From Bog-950 sp046329495 (GTDB taxonomy: Bacteria; Bacteroidota; Bacteroidia; Chitinophagales; LD1): 64,000 nt of DNA. The notes below the pieces were generated by a model. The model made no database searches. It saw only the letters and a list, made by a program, of their open reading frames with translations, and was not told where the DNA came from. Shown here piece after piece: positions 51,559 through 60,385 of the stretch (position 1 is its first letter; each line of letters starts with the position of its first letter). The position numbers were made by a program, and so were the translations under genes. Location: positions 48,295-112,294 of the forward strand of contig JAXLUO010000012.1 of the NCBI GenBank assembly GCA_046329495.1, written 5' to 3'.

Positions 51559-53937
51559 ATGATTAGATTTTACACGCTTTTGCTGCTTGTATTTACTGCC
51601 GGTGTTACCTTGGGCCAGGCACCTTCAAAGTTCACCTTAAGTGGCTATGTTAAGGACGGTACCAATGGCGAGAGCCTGCTGGCGGCTTCTGTTTATGTGG
51701 TGCAACTTGGCAAAGGAACCAACACAAACGAATACGGCTTTTACTCCATGTCCTTGCCGGCCGATACCTATACAATACGCATCAGCTATGTGGGTTTTGG
51801 GGTAAAAGAACAACAGGTAATTTTAGATAAGGATACAAAGTTGAATGTAGAGATGGGTACCACCTCGGTTGAAACACAGGAAGTGGTGATTACCGGCGAA
51901 AGAAAGGGGGAAAACGTAGAGAGCACCGATATGGGTAAGCAGGAGGTGAAAATTGAACAGGCAAAGGCTCTTCCGGCCCTGTTAGGAGAGGTGGACATTC
52001 TTAAAACCCTGCAATTACTGCCGGGAATACAATCTGCCGGCGAAGGCAATTCGGGCTTTTATGTTAGGGGAGGAGGGCCCGACCAAAACCTGGTGCTGCT
52101 GGATGATGCTGTAGTATATAATACCGGGCACCTCTTCGGCTTCTTTTCTGTGTTTAACTCCGATGCAATTAAGAATACAACAGTGGTAAAGGGCGGCATG
52201 CCGGCTAACTACGGCGGAAGGATTTCGTCGGTAGTGGATGTGCAGATGAAGGAAGGAAACATGAAACGCTGGAATGTAGAAGGTGGTATAGGCCTTATAT
52301 CTTCGCGTTTAACCGTTCAGGGGCCTATTAAGAAAGATAAGTGCTCCTTTATTGTTTCTGCCCGCCGAACCTATATCGATCTGCTTTTAAAACCTATTCT
52401 GCCTCATATCGGCGATGGTTCTTTTGCCGGTAACGAGTACTACTTCTACGATATTAACGCGAAGATCAATTATAGAATTAGTGACAAGGATAGGTTGTAT
52501 ATGAGCGGCTACTTTGGGCGCGATGTATTCAATTTTCAGGATCCCGGTGGCAACTTTAAACTTAATTTCCCCTGGGGTAACACCACAGCTACCCTTAGGC
52601 ATAACCACGTGTTCAACGATCGTTTGTTTCTAAACACCATGTTCATCTACAACGACTTTGGCTTTACGGCTAAAACAGGATATCAGAACGTGTCCTTTAG
52701 CCTTAATTCTTCAGTGCGCGAGTTTACCGCCAAAATGGATTTTGACTATTCGCCAAAGTTGGGGCATATGATGCAGTTTGGCTGGCAGTATAACTTCCAC
52801 ATTTTTACCCCGTACCAGGCCAGCGGCAGGTCCGATACCACCGAATTTAAAACAACCAACCAGGCTAAGAAGTATGCACACGAAACCAGCATCTATTTCC
52901 TGGATGACTTCGATGCTACCGATTGGTTAAAGATCAATATCGGCCTCCGTGCTTCGCTATTCAATTTCATGGGGCCTTTCAGTAAGATAGCCTTTGCTGC
53001 AGGTCAGGCAACCGATACCCTTAACTACAAACCCTGGGAGAACATAGCTACCTACTGGGGCATAGAGCCGCGGTTAGCCATGCGATTTAAAGTGGATAGC
53101 AAGTCTTCTATTAAAGCCGGTATAACTTACAACAAGCAGTATATCCATCTGGTTTCAAGTTCCACTACTACCTTACCAATCGACTTGTGGGTGCCAAGTA
53201 CGGCTGCCGTTAAACCGCAAATAGGTTTACAGGCTTCAGTAGGTTACTTCCGCAACTTTAAGGATGATATGATCGAAACCTCCGTGGAGGTTTACTACAA
53301 GCATCTCTGGAACCAAATTGAATATGGCGAAAGTGCAGTAGGTAATATAACCGTGGATGTGGAAGATCTGTTTACCTATGGCAAAGGTTGGAGTTACGGA
53401 GCCGAGTTCTTTGTAAAAAAGGCGAAGGGTAAATGGACCGGCTGGATAGGTTATACCCTTGCCTGGACCTGGCGGCAGTTTCCGGATATTAACGATGGGA
53501 AGAAATTTCTTGCCAAATACGACCGCAGGCACGATTTAAGTATTGTAAACATGTATGAGATCAACAAGCACTGGAAAATCTCTGCCACCTTCGTGTTCTC
53601 TTCAGGCCAGCGCACCACACTGCCACAATCCTTCTTCCTTAACGAAGGCCAGCCACACTTTGTATATGGCCCGCGCAACTGGTACCAATTACCGGCTTAT
53701 CACCGGTTAGATCTGGGCTTTACCTATACCATTATCCCCAAAAAGAAAGGCAAACTTGATTTCTATAGCGATATCTCCGTTTCAGTTTACAATGCCTACA
53801 ACCGTATGAACCCTTATTTCGTTTACATCGATGCCAAGGGTGACCCCGGTGATCAAAGCAGCGGCTTTAAATTCAAAGCTAAACAGGCCTCTTTATTCCC
53901 GATTCTGCCTTCCGTAACCTGGAACTTTAAATTTTAA
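51559..53937 (+). CDS. TonB-dependent receptor
   Basis: 792 residues from the ATG at 51559, where the signal peptide MIRFYTLLLLVFTAGVTLGQ begins. In order: carboxypeptidase-regulatory-like domain (KFTLSGYVKDGTNGESLLAASVYV, about 22-100); plug domain with LPGIQSAGEGNSGFYVRGGGPDQNL-type sequence (key part GFYVRGGGPDQN); then the beta-barrel ending PILPSVTWNFKF. The plug resembles receptors paired with DUF4249 lipoproteins, and such a gene follows 3 bases later. The ligand is unknown. Confidence 0.92.
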   Translation: MIRFYTLLLLVFTAGVTLGQAPSKFTLSGYVKDGTNGESLLAASVYVVQLGKGTNTNEYGFYSMSLPADTYTIRISYVGFGVKEQQVILDKDTKLNVEMGTTSVETQEVVITGERKGENVESTDMGKQEVKIEQAKALPALLGEVDILKTLQLLPGIQSAGEGNSGFYVRGGGPDQNLVLLDDAVVYNTGHLFGFFSVFNSDAIKNTTVVKGGMPANYGGRISSVVDVQMKEGNMKRWNVEGGIGLISSRLTVQGPIKKDKCSFIVSARRTYIDLLLKPILPHIGDGSFAGNEYYFYDINAKINYRISDKDRLYMSGYFGRDVFNFQDPGGNFKLNFPWGNTTATLRHNHVFNDRLFLNTMFIYNDFGFTAKTGYQNVSFSLNSSVREFTAKMDFDYSPKLGHMMQFGWQYNFHIFTPYQASGRSDTTEFKTTNQAKKYAHETSIYFLDDFDATDWLKINIGLRASLFNFMGPFSKIAFAAGQATDTLNYKPWENIATYWGIEPRLAMRFKVDSKSSIKAGITYNKQYIHLVSSSTTTLPIDLWVPSTAAVKPQIGLQASVGYFRNFKDDMIETSVEVYYKHLWNQIEYGESAVGNITVDVEDLFTYGKGWSYGAEFFVKKAKGKWTGWIGYTLAWTWRQFPDINDGKKFLAKYDRRHDLSIVNMYEINKHWKISATFVFSSGQRTTLPQSFFLNEGQPHFVYGPRNWYQLPAYHRLDLGFTYTIIPKKKGKLDFYSDISVSVYNAYNRMNPYFVYIDAKGDPGDQSSGFKFKAKQASLFPILPSVTWNFKF

Positions 53938-53940
53938 GAA

Positions 53941-54951
53941 ATGACCGTAGTAAAATACATAAAAGCTATACTGGCAATGTGGGCATTAGGGGCTGTAGTT
54001 ACGGTTACTTCGTGCTCGCGTGTAATTGATATTGATATACCCGATAGCGCTACGCAATTGGTGGTAGAAGGCTCTATAGACATTAATACGCCGCCGGTAG
54101 TATTGCTTACTAAAAACAGTAAATTTTTCGATAACATTAATATCAATAACCTGGGCAGTTATTTTGTGCATGGTGCTGTAGTAAAGGTTACCGCAAGCGA
54201 TGGTACGCAAACAGAACTAACCGAACTTTGCCTTCAAAACCTCAACTTGCCTCCCGAACAGCAGGAGGTAATTTTAAATGCCTTCGGTTTTACAAAGGTT
54301 GATTCCGCAAGCATTCCCGATATCTGTGTGTATACGGTGCCTGATATTGCTACCTACTTCTTAAACGGCACTTGCTCCTTTATGGGTAAAGAACGTATGC
54401 GTTACGATTTAGATATCATGTCGCCCGGTTTTACCAGCGCTTCGGATAGTGTGCATGTAACTTCTTCAACCACTATACCAACTGCTATAGGTTTAGATTC
54501 GCTGGGTATAAGGCAACATGCAAACCCGGCATACCGCGATAGTATGGCGGCTGTTTATGCGTACTTTACAGTGCCTGATACCTTCGGTAATTTTGTAAGG
54601 TATTGGACCAAACGGAATCAGGAACCCTTCTATAAGCCCATGAGTGGTTCGGTTTACGATGATAAATTATTCGTTGGTTTAAGTGTTGGCCTGCCGCTGG
54701 AACGCGGCCAGCCTGATGGTGCTGATTTTGACGTGAATACCGATAGCTACTTTTGGCGCGGCGATACGGTTACCGTTAAGTGGAGTAACATCGATAGCAG
54801 AACCTACGATTTCTTCTTTACCCTGGAAAACGACGGAGGCGATAGTCCCTTCTCATCCCCGGTAAAAATTAAGTCCAATATCAGTAATGGCCTTGGCGTT
54901 TGGGCGGGATATGCCACCAAATACTACTCTATTATTGTTCCGCCCCAATAG
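53941..54951 (+). CDS. DUF4249 lipoprotein
   Basis: 336 residues. The lipoprotein signal ends VVTVTSC (Cys near residue 22), followed by the family opening IDIDIPDSATQLVVEGSIDI. The rest is beta-rich with GAVVKVTASDGTQTEL and a C-terminal GVWAGYATKYYSIIVP. DUF4249 proteins nearly always follow a TonB receptor of the preceding type, suggesting a surface capture or lid role similar to SusD. The operon is TonB receptor then DUF4249. Confidence 0.9.
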   Translation: MTVVKYIKAILAMWALGAVVTVTSCSRVIDIDIPDSATQLVVEGSIDINTPPVVLLTKNSKFFDNININNLGSYFVHGAVVKVTASDGTQTELTELCLQNLNLPPEQQEVILNAFGFTKVDSASIPDICVYTVPDIATYFLNGTCSFMGKERMRYDLDIMSPGFTSASDSVHVTSSTTIPTAIGLDSLGIRQHANPAYRDSMAAVYAYFTVPDTFGNFVRYWTKRNQEPFYKPMSGSVYDDKLFVGLSVGLPLERGQPDGADFDVNTDSYFWRGDTVTVKWSNIDSRTYDFFFTLENDGGDSPFSSPVKIKSNISNGLGVWAGYATKYYSIIVPPQ

Positions 54952-55040
54952 CCTGATATTCAAATTTTTGTTAAGCACATGTATGTTGATTACTATCATG
55001 TGTGCTAATCGCAGCCGTTTATATTTTCGCAGCCTAAATA

Positions 55041-55997
55041 ATGATTTGTATGAGTTCTGGTGTTGAAAGAGTGCCTTTGTTGATTGTTGGTTCCGGTCCT
55101 GCCGGCTACACGGCTGCTATTTATGCAGCCCGTGCTAATTTGAAGCCTGTTATGATTACCGGTCTGTTACAGGGCGGTCAGTTAATGAATACTACCGATG
55201 TAGAGAATTTTCCTGGCTATCCGGCCGGTATTTTAGGGCCTGAATTAATGGAGGATCTCAAAAAACAGGCGGAGCGTTTTGGCACCGATATCCGCTTTGG
55301 GTATGTAAGTAAAGTCGACTTTTCCAGCTCGCCTAAAAAGGTTTGGGTAGATGATAGCGTAATGCTGGAAGCTGATGCAGTAATACTTTCAACCGGGGCT
55401 GAAGCCAAGTGGCTGAATATCCCGGGCGAAGACCGTTTAAAAAGTGGTGGGGTAAGCGCCTGCGCCGTATGCGACGGGTTCTTTTACCGCAATCGCGAAG
55501 TAGCCATTGTTGGCGCCGGTGATACTGCCTGTGAGGAAGCAATCTATCTATCTAAGATTTGTTCTAACGTGCATATGCTCATTCGTAAGGATGTAATGCG
55601 TGCTTCTAAGATCATGCAGGAGCGCGTACTGGCCACTCCTAACATCAAAGTATATTGGAATACCCAGCCCGTTGAAGTTTTAGGCGAAACCACGGTTGAT
55701 GCAGTTAAAGTGTTGAACAATAAAACCAACGAGGAAACGGTAATTCCTATTTACGGATTCTTTGTGGCCATTGGTCACGAACCTAACTCACGGGTATTTA
55801 AGGATTACATTAAAACCGATGAGCAGGGTTATGTGTTAACCGTGCCGGGCACACCTAAAACCAATGTGGAAGGCGTATTTGCCTGTGGCGACCTGCAGGA
55901 TAAGGTTTATCGGCAGGCGGTAACCGCAGCCGGAACCGGCTGTATGGCTGCCCTTGAAGCCGAACGTTGGTTAAGCGAAAAGGGACTGGGGCATTAA
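55041..55997 (+). CDS. trxB: Thioredoxin-disulfide reductase
   Basis: 318 residues (ATG at 55041; a second in-frame ATG at 55050 is equally possible). It is a flavoprotein that reduces thioredoxin with NADPH. LLIVGSGPAGYTAAIYAAR is the FAD loop, the redox centre is CAVCDG (C141, C144), VAIVGAGDTACEEAIYL is the NADPH loop, and VFACGDLQDKVYRQAVTAAGTG is the C-terminal FAD motif. An inverted repeat AGCACATG/CATGTGTGCT (54974-55007) lies in the upstream gap. Confidence 0.97.
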   Translation: MICMSSGVERVPLLIVGSGPAGYTAAIYAARANLKPVMITGLLQGGQLMNTTDVENFPGYPAGILGPELMEDLKKQAERFGTDIRFGYVSKVDFSSSPKKVWVDDSVMLEADAVILSTGAEAKWLNIPGEDRLKSGGVSACAVCDGFFYRNREVAIVGAGDTACEEAIYLSKICSNVHMLIRKDVMRASKIMQERVLATPNIKVYWNTQPVEVLGETTVDAVKVLNNKTNEETVIPIYGFFVAIGHEPNSRVFKDYIKTDEQGYVLTVPGTPKTNVEGVFACGDLQDKVYRQAVTAAGTGCMAALEAERWLSEKGLGH

Positions 55998-56102
55998 GCC
56001 GTTAAAACCTTTATAAGCACGGTACAGACAGTTTTAACTACGCTTGTGCGAAATTTTTGCTGTTTGTAGCACAACATATTTTCGGTTTTGGGGTTATTCC
56101 AG

Positions 56103-56111
56103 TAAATTTGC
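56103..56111 (+). promoter_or_regulatory. -7 promoter element of the START-domain gene
   Basis: TAAATTTGC, an exact TAnnTTTG(Y) match, only 3 bases before the ATG at 56115. If used, the transcript would be leaderless or start within the codon region. Confidence 0.4.
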
Positions 56112-56114
56112 CCC

Positions 56115-56735
56115 ATGACTCGCGGTTCTAAACTCATTTTATTGATGCTTTCGGTTTTAATGTTGGGCTCATGGAAGTTCCAGCAGGTAAACGATTGGGT
56201 ATATGAGCGCGAAAAGAAGGGGATTAAAATCTTTACCAAGAAGAGTAAATGGGGTAAATTACGCGATAGCCGTGCGGTTATGATGGTAAATGCCACCCCT
56301 GAAGAAATGCTGAAATTGCTGGCCGATTTTAACAGTTACCCAAGTTGGGTTCCTCGTTGCAAAAGCGCCAGAGTGGTTGCCCGCCTTAACGAAAGCGAAT
56401 TTATAGCTCACCTGGTTTTTGATGCACCTTGGCCCGTGGCAGATAGAGATTGTGTGTTGCGTGTACGAGTTGATAAGAATCCTACAACCGGGGTTATTCT
56501 TATTACCGAAACCAGTGAACCTAAATATATAAAGGAAGAAGAGGGCGTAGTGCGCATTCAACAGATGGTTTCAACCTGGAAGTTTGTACCTAAAAATACA
56601 GGCACTGAAGTTACTAATGAATATTCCTCTAATCCCGGTGGCAATATCCCCGATTGGATGACCAATTCGCAAAGTGTAGAAACACCAATGGCCACTTTCG
56701 AGAACTTACAGGAGAAGGCCACCTCGCATCGATAG
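56115..56735 (+). CDS. START/SRPBCC-domain lipid-binding-like protein
   Basis: 206 residues. A hydrophobic N-terminal segment (8-22, LILLMLSVLMLGSW) is a signal peptide or anchor. The remainder matches the START fold: DWVYEREKKGIKIFTKKS, MLKLLADFNSYPSWVPRCKSARVV and DAPWPVADRDCVLRVRV, ending GGNIPDWMTN. Such proteins bind lipids or hydrophobic ligands in the periplasm. It lies between trxB and the DUF4412 gene; no clear partner. Confidence 0.85.
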   Translation: MTRGSKLILLMLSVLMLGSWKFQQVNDWVYEREKKGIKIFTKKSKWGKLRDSRAVMMVNATPEEMLKLLADFNSYPSWVPRCKSARVVARLNESEFIAHLVFDAPWPVADRDCVLRVRVDKNPTTGVILITETSEPKYIKEEEGVVRIQQMVSTWKFVPKNTGTEVTNEYSSNPGGNIPDWMTNSQSVETPMATFENLQEKATSHR

Positions 56736-56826
56736 CATTTCCTGTTTTAGATCAGTTTTTCTCTCCATTTTTTCTTTCTTATTTTGTGTTACTATCCGGA
56801 TGGATGGCTTAATAAAATCTGTTCAT

Positions 56827-57582
56827 ATGAGTAAAAGAATACTATATACCGCATGTTTAAGCCTGTTTATTTCTCTATCGGCTTGGGCCCAGGGCTTTTA
56901 TATGGAAATGAAGATGAGCTCCACCAAGCAGGGCGAAATGGGTACCATGGTTGTTTACTCGCAAAACGGTAATACCCGTAGCGAAGTAAAGTTTGCCAAA
57001 CAGGAGATGCAAATGGTGGGCAGCATGGCAACTTTGATACTTAGCAGCAACCCGAAGGTTATTTACATGCTGAACGAAAAGGCCAAAACATATACCGAAG
57101 TGGATGCCTCCAGCAAAGAAGAATATAAGGATGATGATAAAGCTGAATACGAGGTAACTTTACTGGGTACCGAAAAGGTGAATGGTTATAACTGCAAGCA
57201 TATTAAAGTTAAGCGCAAAGGAGCAAAAGAAGGTATGGAGTGGTGGACAACTACCGAGATGACAGGCTATGCTGACTATGCAAAAATTAAAACGCAATAC
57301 ACCAGTAAAAGCAATATGATTAAGGCCATAGATGCAGCAGGTGCCATGGGTGTTGCAGTGCGTATTAAAACCGGCGAAGGTGCTGAAGGTATGCAGATTG
57401 ACCTGGTAAAAGCTGAAAAACGCAATAACCCCGATTCACTATTCTCTTTAGCCGGTTATACCAAATCAGGCGGGGCAAGTGCACCGGCATTCGACCCTTC
57501 CAAAATGAAGGATATGACTCCTGAAGAGCGTCAAAAGATGGTAGAAGAAATGATGAAGCAATACGGTCAACAACCTCATTAA
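56827..57582 (+). CDS. DUF4412 secreted protein
   Basis: 251 residues from the ATG at 56827, where the signal peptide MSKRILYTACLSLFISLSAWAQ begins (a longer frame starts at 56800). The mature part matches DUF4412: YMEMKMSSTKQGEMGTMVVYSQNGNTR-like beta strands, CKHIKVKRK and WWTTTEM. The Met content is high, and the C-terminus is an acidic/basic helix (MTPEERQKMVEEMMKQYGQQ). Function unknown; periplasmic or outer-surface. Confidence 0.85.
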   Translation: MSKRILYTACLSLFISLSAWAQGFYMEMKMSSTKQGEMGTMVVYSQNGNTRSEVKFAKQEMQMVGSMATLILSSNPKVIYMLNEKAKTYTEVDASSKEEYKDDDKAEYEVTLLGTEKVNGYNCKHIKVKRKGAKEGMEWWTTTEMTGYADYAKIKTQYTSKSNMIKAIDAAGAMGVAVRIKTGEGAEGMQIDLVKAEKRNNPDSLFSLAGYTKSGGASAPAFDPSKMKDMTPEERQKMVEEMMKQYGQQPH

Positions 57583-57609
57583 TTGCTTGTTTAAAATTCT
57601 GAAATTATG

Positions 57610-57645
57610 GCCGGGTTATTGTTTGCTGTTAACCCGGCTTTTATT
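57610..57645 (+). terminator. Rho-independent terminator
   Basis: GCCGGGTTA (57610-57618) pairs perfectly with TAACCCGGC (57630-57638) around an 11-base loop, followed by TTTTATTTTT. Confidence 0.85.
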
Positions 57646-57662
57646 TTTATCCTGTTAAACAC

Positions 57663-58766
57663 GTGAAATTGATAAAAAGCGCGCGGAATTTTTGGATGCT
57701 CCTTCTAAGTCTGGCAGCACTGCAACAAGCCAATGCCCAATGCATGGCCCCTTTTCAGGATATCAATAATTACGTCTATCTTTTCGATGCAGGGCAATCT
57801 AATTTTATTGAAAGTCTTCCGCTGCGTTCTTTCCTGGTAGGCCGCAATAACATCTTCGCTTATATTGCCGCTAACAGCCGCTTAAAAGTTTATTACAGGG
57901 GGCAAACCTACACGGTAAATGATAACTCCCCTAATTACTACATGACTGATAACTGGTTCCTGTATCAAAATTTTAACCAGATAAAGGTTTTATACGGCAA
58001 CGAGTTTAAACAATTGGAAGCCTTCTTTCGTCCGGGGCAGGATTCGTTGTATTACAGCGATAGCCTGATTGTATGGTCTAATACCATAGGCGAGTTAAAC
58101 GCCTTTTACAACGGGCAAACCCAATTGATAGAAAGAACCGAAATTAACCGGGCAAAGATCGGTGATAACATCTTTGCCTACATCGATCGCAATGGGTCGT
58201 TCAAGGTGTTTTACCATGGCGAACTACAAACGTTAGAAACCTTTGAACCTGTCAATTTTTATGTAGATAGAGATATTATTGTATACACCGATTATGCCGG
58301 CAACTTCAAATATTTTGAGGCAGGAGAGGTGCATGAAACCAGTTTACAGGTGGTAAATGAATACTGGACCGGGCAGCAGTTCGTTGCTTATATCTCTATG
58401 CTCAAACAGTTGATCGTTCACTACAAAGGTGAAGAGACCATCTTAATGGAAGATCGTCCGGTTAAACTTACCGTAAAGGAAAATTTAATTGTTTACTCCG
58501 ATAGGGGCAACAACTTTTGGTGTTGGTATAATGGTAAAAAATATTGGTTAGAGCGATACATACCCCTAAGCTATGTGGTTGATAATGATATTGTAGTTTA
58601 CCAGGATTTAGATGGCAGGTTAAAGGCATTTTATTACGGAGAACAGGTGCAGGTTAGCGACCAGATAGTGAAGAAATACAATCTCTATAACGAAGCTGTT
58701 ACCTATAGCATTCAGCCTTATGAAACCAAAGTTTGGTGTAATAAACACACCTATACATTCAATTAA
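57663..58766 (+). CDS. Secreted repeat protein (possible beta-propeller)
   Basis: 367 residues from a GTG start at 57663. The signal peptide (about 1-25) ends QQANAQ. The mature protein consists of about seven or eight repeats of ~45 residues, each with a hydrophobic-VxDNxIVYxDxxGxxKxFYxGE-like pattern. Examples are VGRNNIFAYIAANSRLKVYY, IGDNIFAYIDRNGSFKVFYH, VDRDIIVYTDYAGNFKYF and VDNDIVVYQDLDGRLKAFYY. The spacing fits beta-propeller blades. No enzyme motif and no sorting domain are present, and the family is not one I can name. Confidence 0.75.
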   Translation: MKLIKSARNFWMLLLSLAALQQANAQCMAPFQDINNYVYLFDAGQSNFIESLPLRSFLVGRNNIFAYIAANSRLKVYYRGQTYTVNDNSPNYYMTDNWFLYQNFNQIKVLYGNEFKQLEAFFRPGQDSLYYSDSLIVWSNTIGELNAFYNGQTQLIERTEINRAKIGDNIFAYIDRNGSFKVFYHGELQTLETFEPVNFYVDRDIIVYTDYAGNFKYFEAGEVHETSLQVVNEYWTGQQFVAYISMLKQLIVHYKGEETILMEDRPVKLTVKENLIVYSDRGNNFWCWYNGKKYWLERYIPLSYVVDNDIVVYQDLDGRLKAFYYGEQVQVSDQIVKKYNLYNEAVTYSIQPYETKVWCNKHTYTFN

Positions 58767-58912
58767 GTGGCATATTACTTAAGCTGCATATGTAAGGTAA
58801 AGCATTTGTTTGGCATTTAACATTCTATAGTTTTGAGTGCCACACCATAACCGTATTGATGTAGCAATTTTAGCCGGCAAACGGAACATTAAATTTGAGT
58901 AGTAAGTAGTAA

Positions 58913-59626
58913 ATGGTTACCTGTAGTTCTCCCGATTGTAATTCTTGCTCATTCCGGTCTAAATCGGTGTTCAGTAATGTGTCGATTGCTCACCTCAACC
59001 AGATGAACGCACAGAAACATTCACTGCGCTTTAAACCTGGCGAACTCATTTTTAAAGAGGGGGCTGCTCCCAAGGGCATTTACTGTGTTTATAAAGGTAA
59101 GGTTAGTGTGTGCCGCGAGTGTAACGCCGGCGAATCACAAGTGCTGCGCTTTGCCGGCCCCGGCGATATAATGGGTTATCGGGCCGTTTTAGGCAACGAT
59201 GTATTTAGTTGCAGCGCAATAGCTACAACAGATACACAGGTTTGCGTGTTGCCGGTAGAAACCTTTTTCGATTTATTGGAAACCGATACCCGCCTTAGTT
59301 TCCAGGTGTTGGACTTAATGAGCCGGGAATTAAAACGAATTGAAGCAAAGTTTACAAATACAACCAAGCGCACGGTAAAGGAAAAACTGGCGCAAAGTCT
59401 GCTGCTGCTTGTGGAAAACTACGGTTACGAGAAGGACGGCCGTACCCTGAACATGAAACTAAAGCGTAACGAAATAGCCAGTATCGTTGGTACCACACGC
59501 GAAACCGTAACCCGTATGCTATATGCCCTACGCGATGAAAAGGTTGTGGATATTATAGGTAAGAAGATCCGCATCATAAACGCCCAGGCACTGCTTACAA
59601 TTGCCGGCAATACCCCGGCTAAATAG
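58913..59626 (+). CDS. Crp/Fnr-family regulator with N-terminal Cys cluster
   Basis: 237 residues. The N-terminus has Cys4, Cys9 and Cys12 (VTCSSPDCNSCSF), spaced somewhat like the Fe-S ligands of FNR, plus CRECNAG near residue 64. A cNMP-binding barrel (SLRFKPGELIFKEGAAPKGIY) and dimer helix follow. The winged helix is KLKRNEIASIVGTTRETVTRMLYAL, with the ETVTR recognition helix that in Crp/Fnr reads TGTGA or TTGAT half-sites. A TGTGA-N6-TCACA palindrome lies 37 bases past its stop, before the cytochrome oxidase operon. The regulator is probably an oxygen or redox sensor of that operon. Confidence 0.9.
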   Translation: MVTCSSPDCNSCSFRSKSVFSNVSIAHLNQMNAQKHSLRFKPGELIFKEGAAPKGIYCVYKGKVSVCRECNAGESQVLRFAGPGDIMGYRAVLGNDVFSCSAIATTDTQVCVLPVETFFDLLETDTRLSFQVLDLMSRELKRIEAKFTNTTKRTVKEKLAQSLLLLVENYGYEKDGRTLNMKLKRNEIASIVGTTRETVTRMLYALRDEKVVDIIGKKIRIINAQALLTIAGNTPAK

Positions 59627-59662
59627 TCTGTAAGTCAGGCTTTATCAATTCCCCTACATTTT

Positions 59663-59684
59663 AAATGTGACACCTCTCACATTT
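59663..59684. promoter_or_regulatory. CRP/FNR-type palindromic operator upstream of the cox operon
   Basis: AAATGTGACACCTCTCACATT plus the final T: 8-base arms AAATGTGA and TCACATTT around a 6-base spacer, a perfect match to TGTGA-N6-TCACA. It lies 79 bases before the cytochrome c gene and 37 bases after the Crp/Fnr-type regulator. Confidence 0.7.
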
Positions 59685-59762
59685 TTGGTTGAGTTCTTCA
59701 AGAATATTCTCTTGGCCGAAAATTTAACAATCGGCTCTGTTACAGAATAATTAACCAATAGC

Positions 59763-60347
59763 ATGAAGATGGTGAGACTACTACAAGTAACTATTTCTGT
59801 TTTAATGCTTCTGACCGTTACCAGCCAAAGTGCATTTGCCGGTCAGGGCGAAACTACATTCAAAACCAATTGTTCCGCTTGCCACTCTATCGGCAAGGGT
59901 AAAGTGGTTGGCCCCGATTTGAAAGATGTGGACCAACGTCACCCTAAGGAGTGGTTGCATACCTGGATTAAGTCTTCGCAGGCCATGGTAAAGTCAGGCG
60001 ATGCTGCTGCCGTTAAGTTGTTTGAAGAAAACAACAAAATGGTAATGCCCGATCAGAATGTAAGCGATGCTGATATCGACGAAATTTTAGCCTATATCAA
60101 AGAAACCGGCGACAAACCCGTTGTTGCAGAAGTTACCTACGAAAAAGCTGATCACGAAATCACAAATCCCGCAACCCATAAAGAGGTACAGGAAAAGGAA
60201 GGTTCAATGATCGATTCCCTTGGTTTCGGCTCTTACTTGTTTTTATACCTCGGTATCCTAACCGTTATTTCCATTGGTGTATACGGTCTTTGGATAATTA
60301 CTAAGGCCGAAATGGAATTGCCTTCAGGCGATAAACAAGCGCATTAA
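59763..60347 (+). CDS. Membrane-anchored c-type cytochrome
   Basis: 194 residues. The signal peptide (1-26) ends SAFAG. A mono-haem cytochrome c domain follows, with CSACH (C37, C40, H41) in TNCSACHSIGKGKVVGPDL and a Met ligand in NKMVMPDQNV. It is followed by an acidic linker and a C-terminal membrane helix (about 155-180, LFLYLGILTVISIGVYGLWII). It probably passes electrons to the CuA site of the oxidase encoded next. It begins the cox operon. Confidence 0.9.
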   Translation: MKMVRLLQVTISVLMLLTVTSQSAFAGQGETTFKTNCSACHSIGKGKVVGPDLKDVDQRHPKEWLHTWIKSSQAMVKSGDAAAVKLFEENNKMVMPDQNVSDADIDEILAYIKETGDKPVVAEVTYEKADHEITNPATHKEVQEKEGSMIDSLGFGSYLFLYLGILTVISIGVYGLWIITKAEMELPSGDKQAH

Positions 60348-60385
60348 TCCTATTTCATAAAGTTCATTCATTAATACCCGTATCA

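Noticed and set aside
59701..59735. AGAATATTCT palindrome and GCCGA/TCGGC pair before the cytochrome gene
   Set aside because: They are short and unlike a known operator; the adjacent TGTGA-N6-TCACA is the stronger signal. They may be chance.
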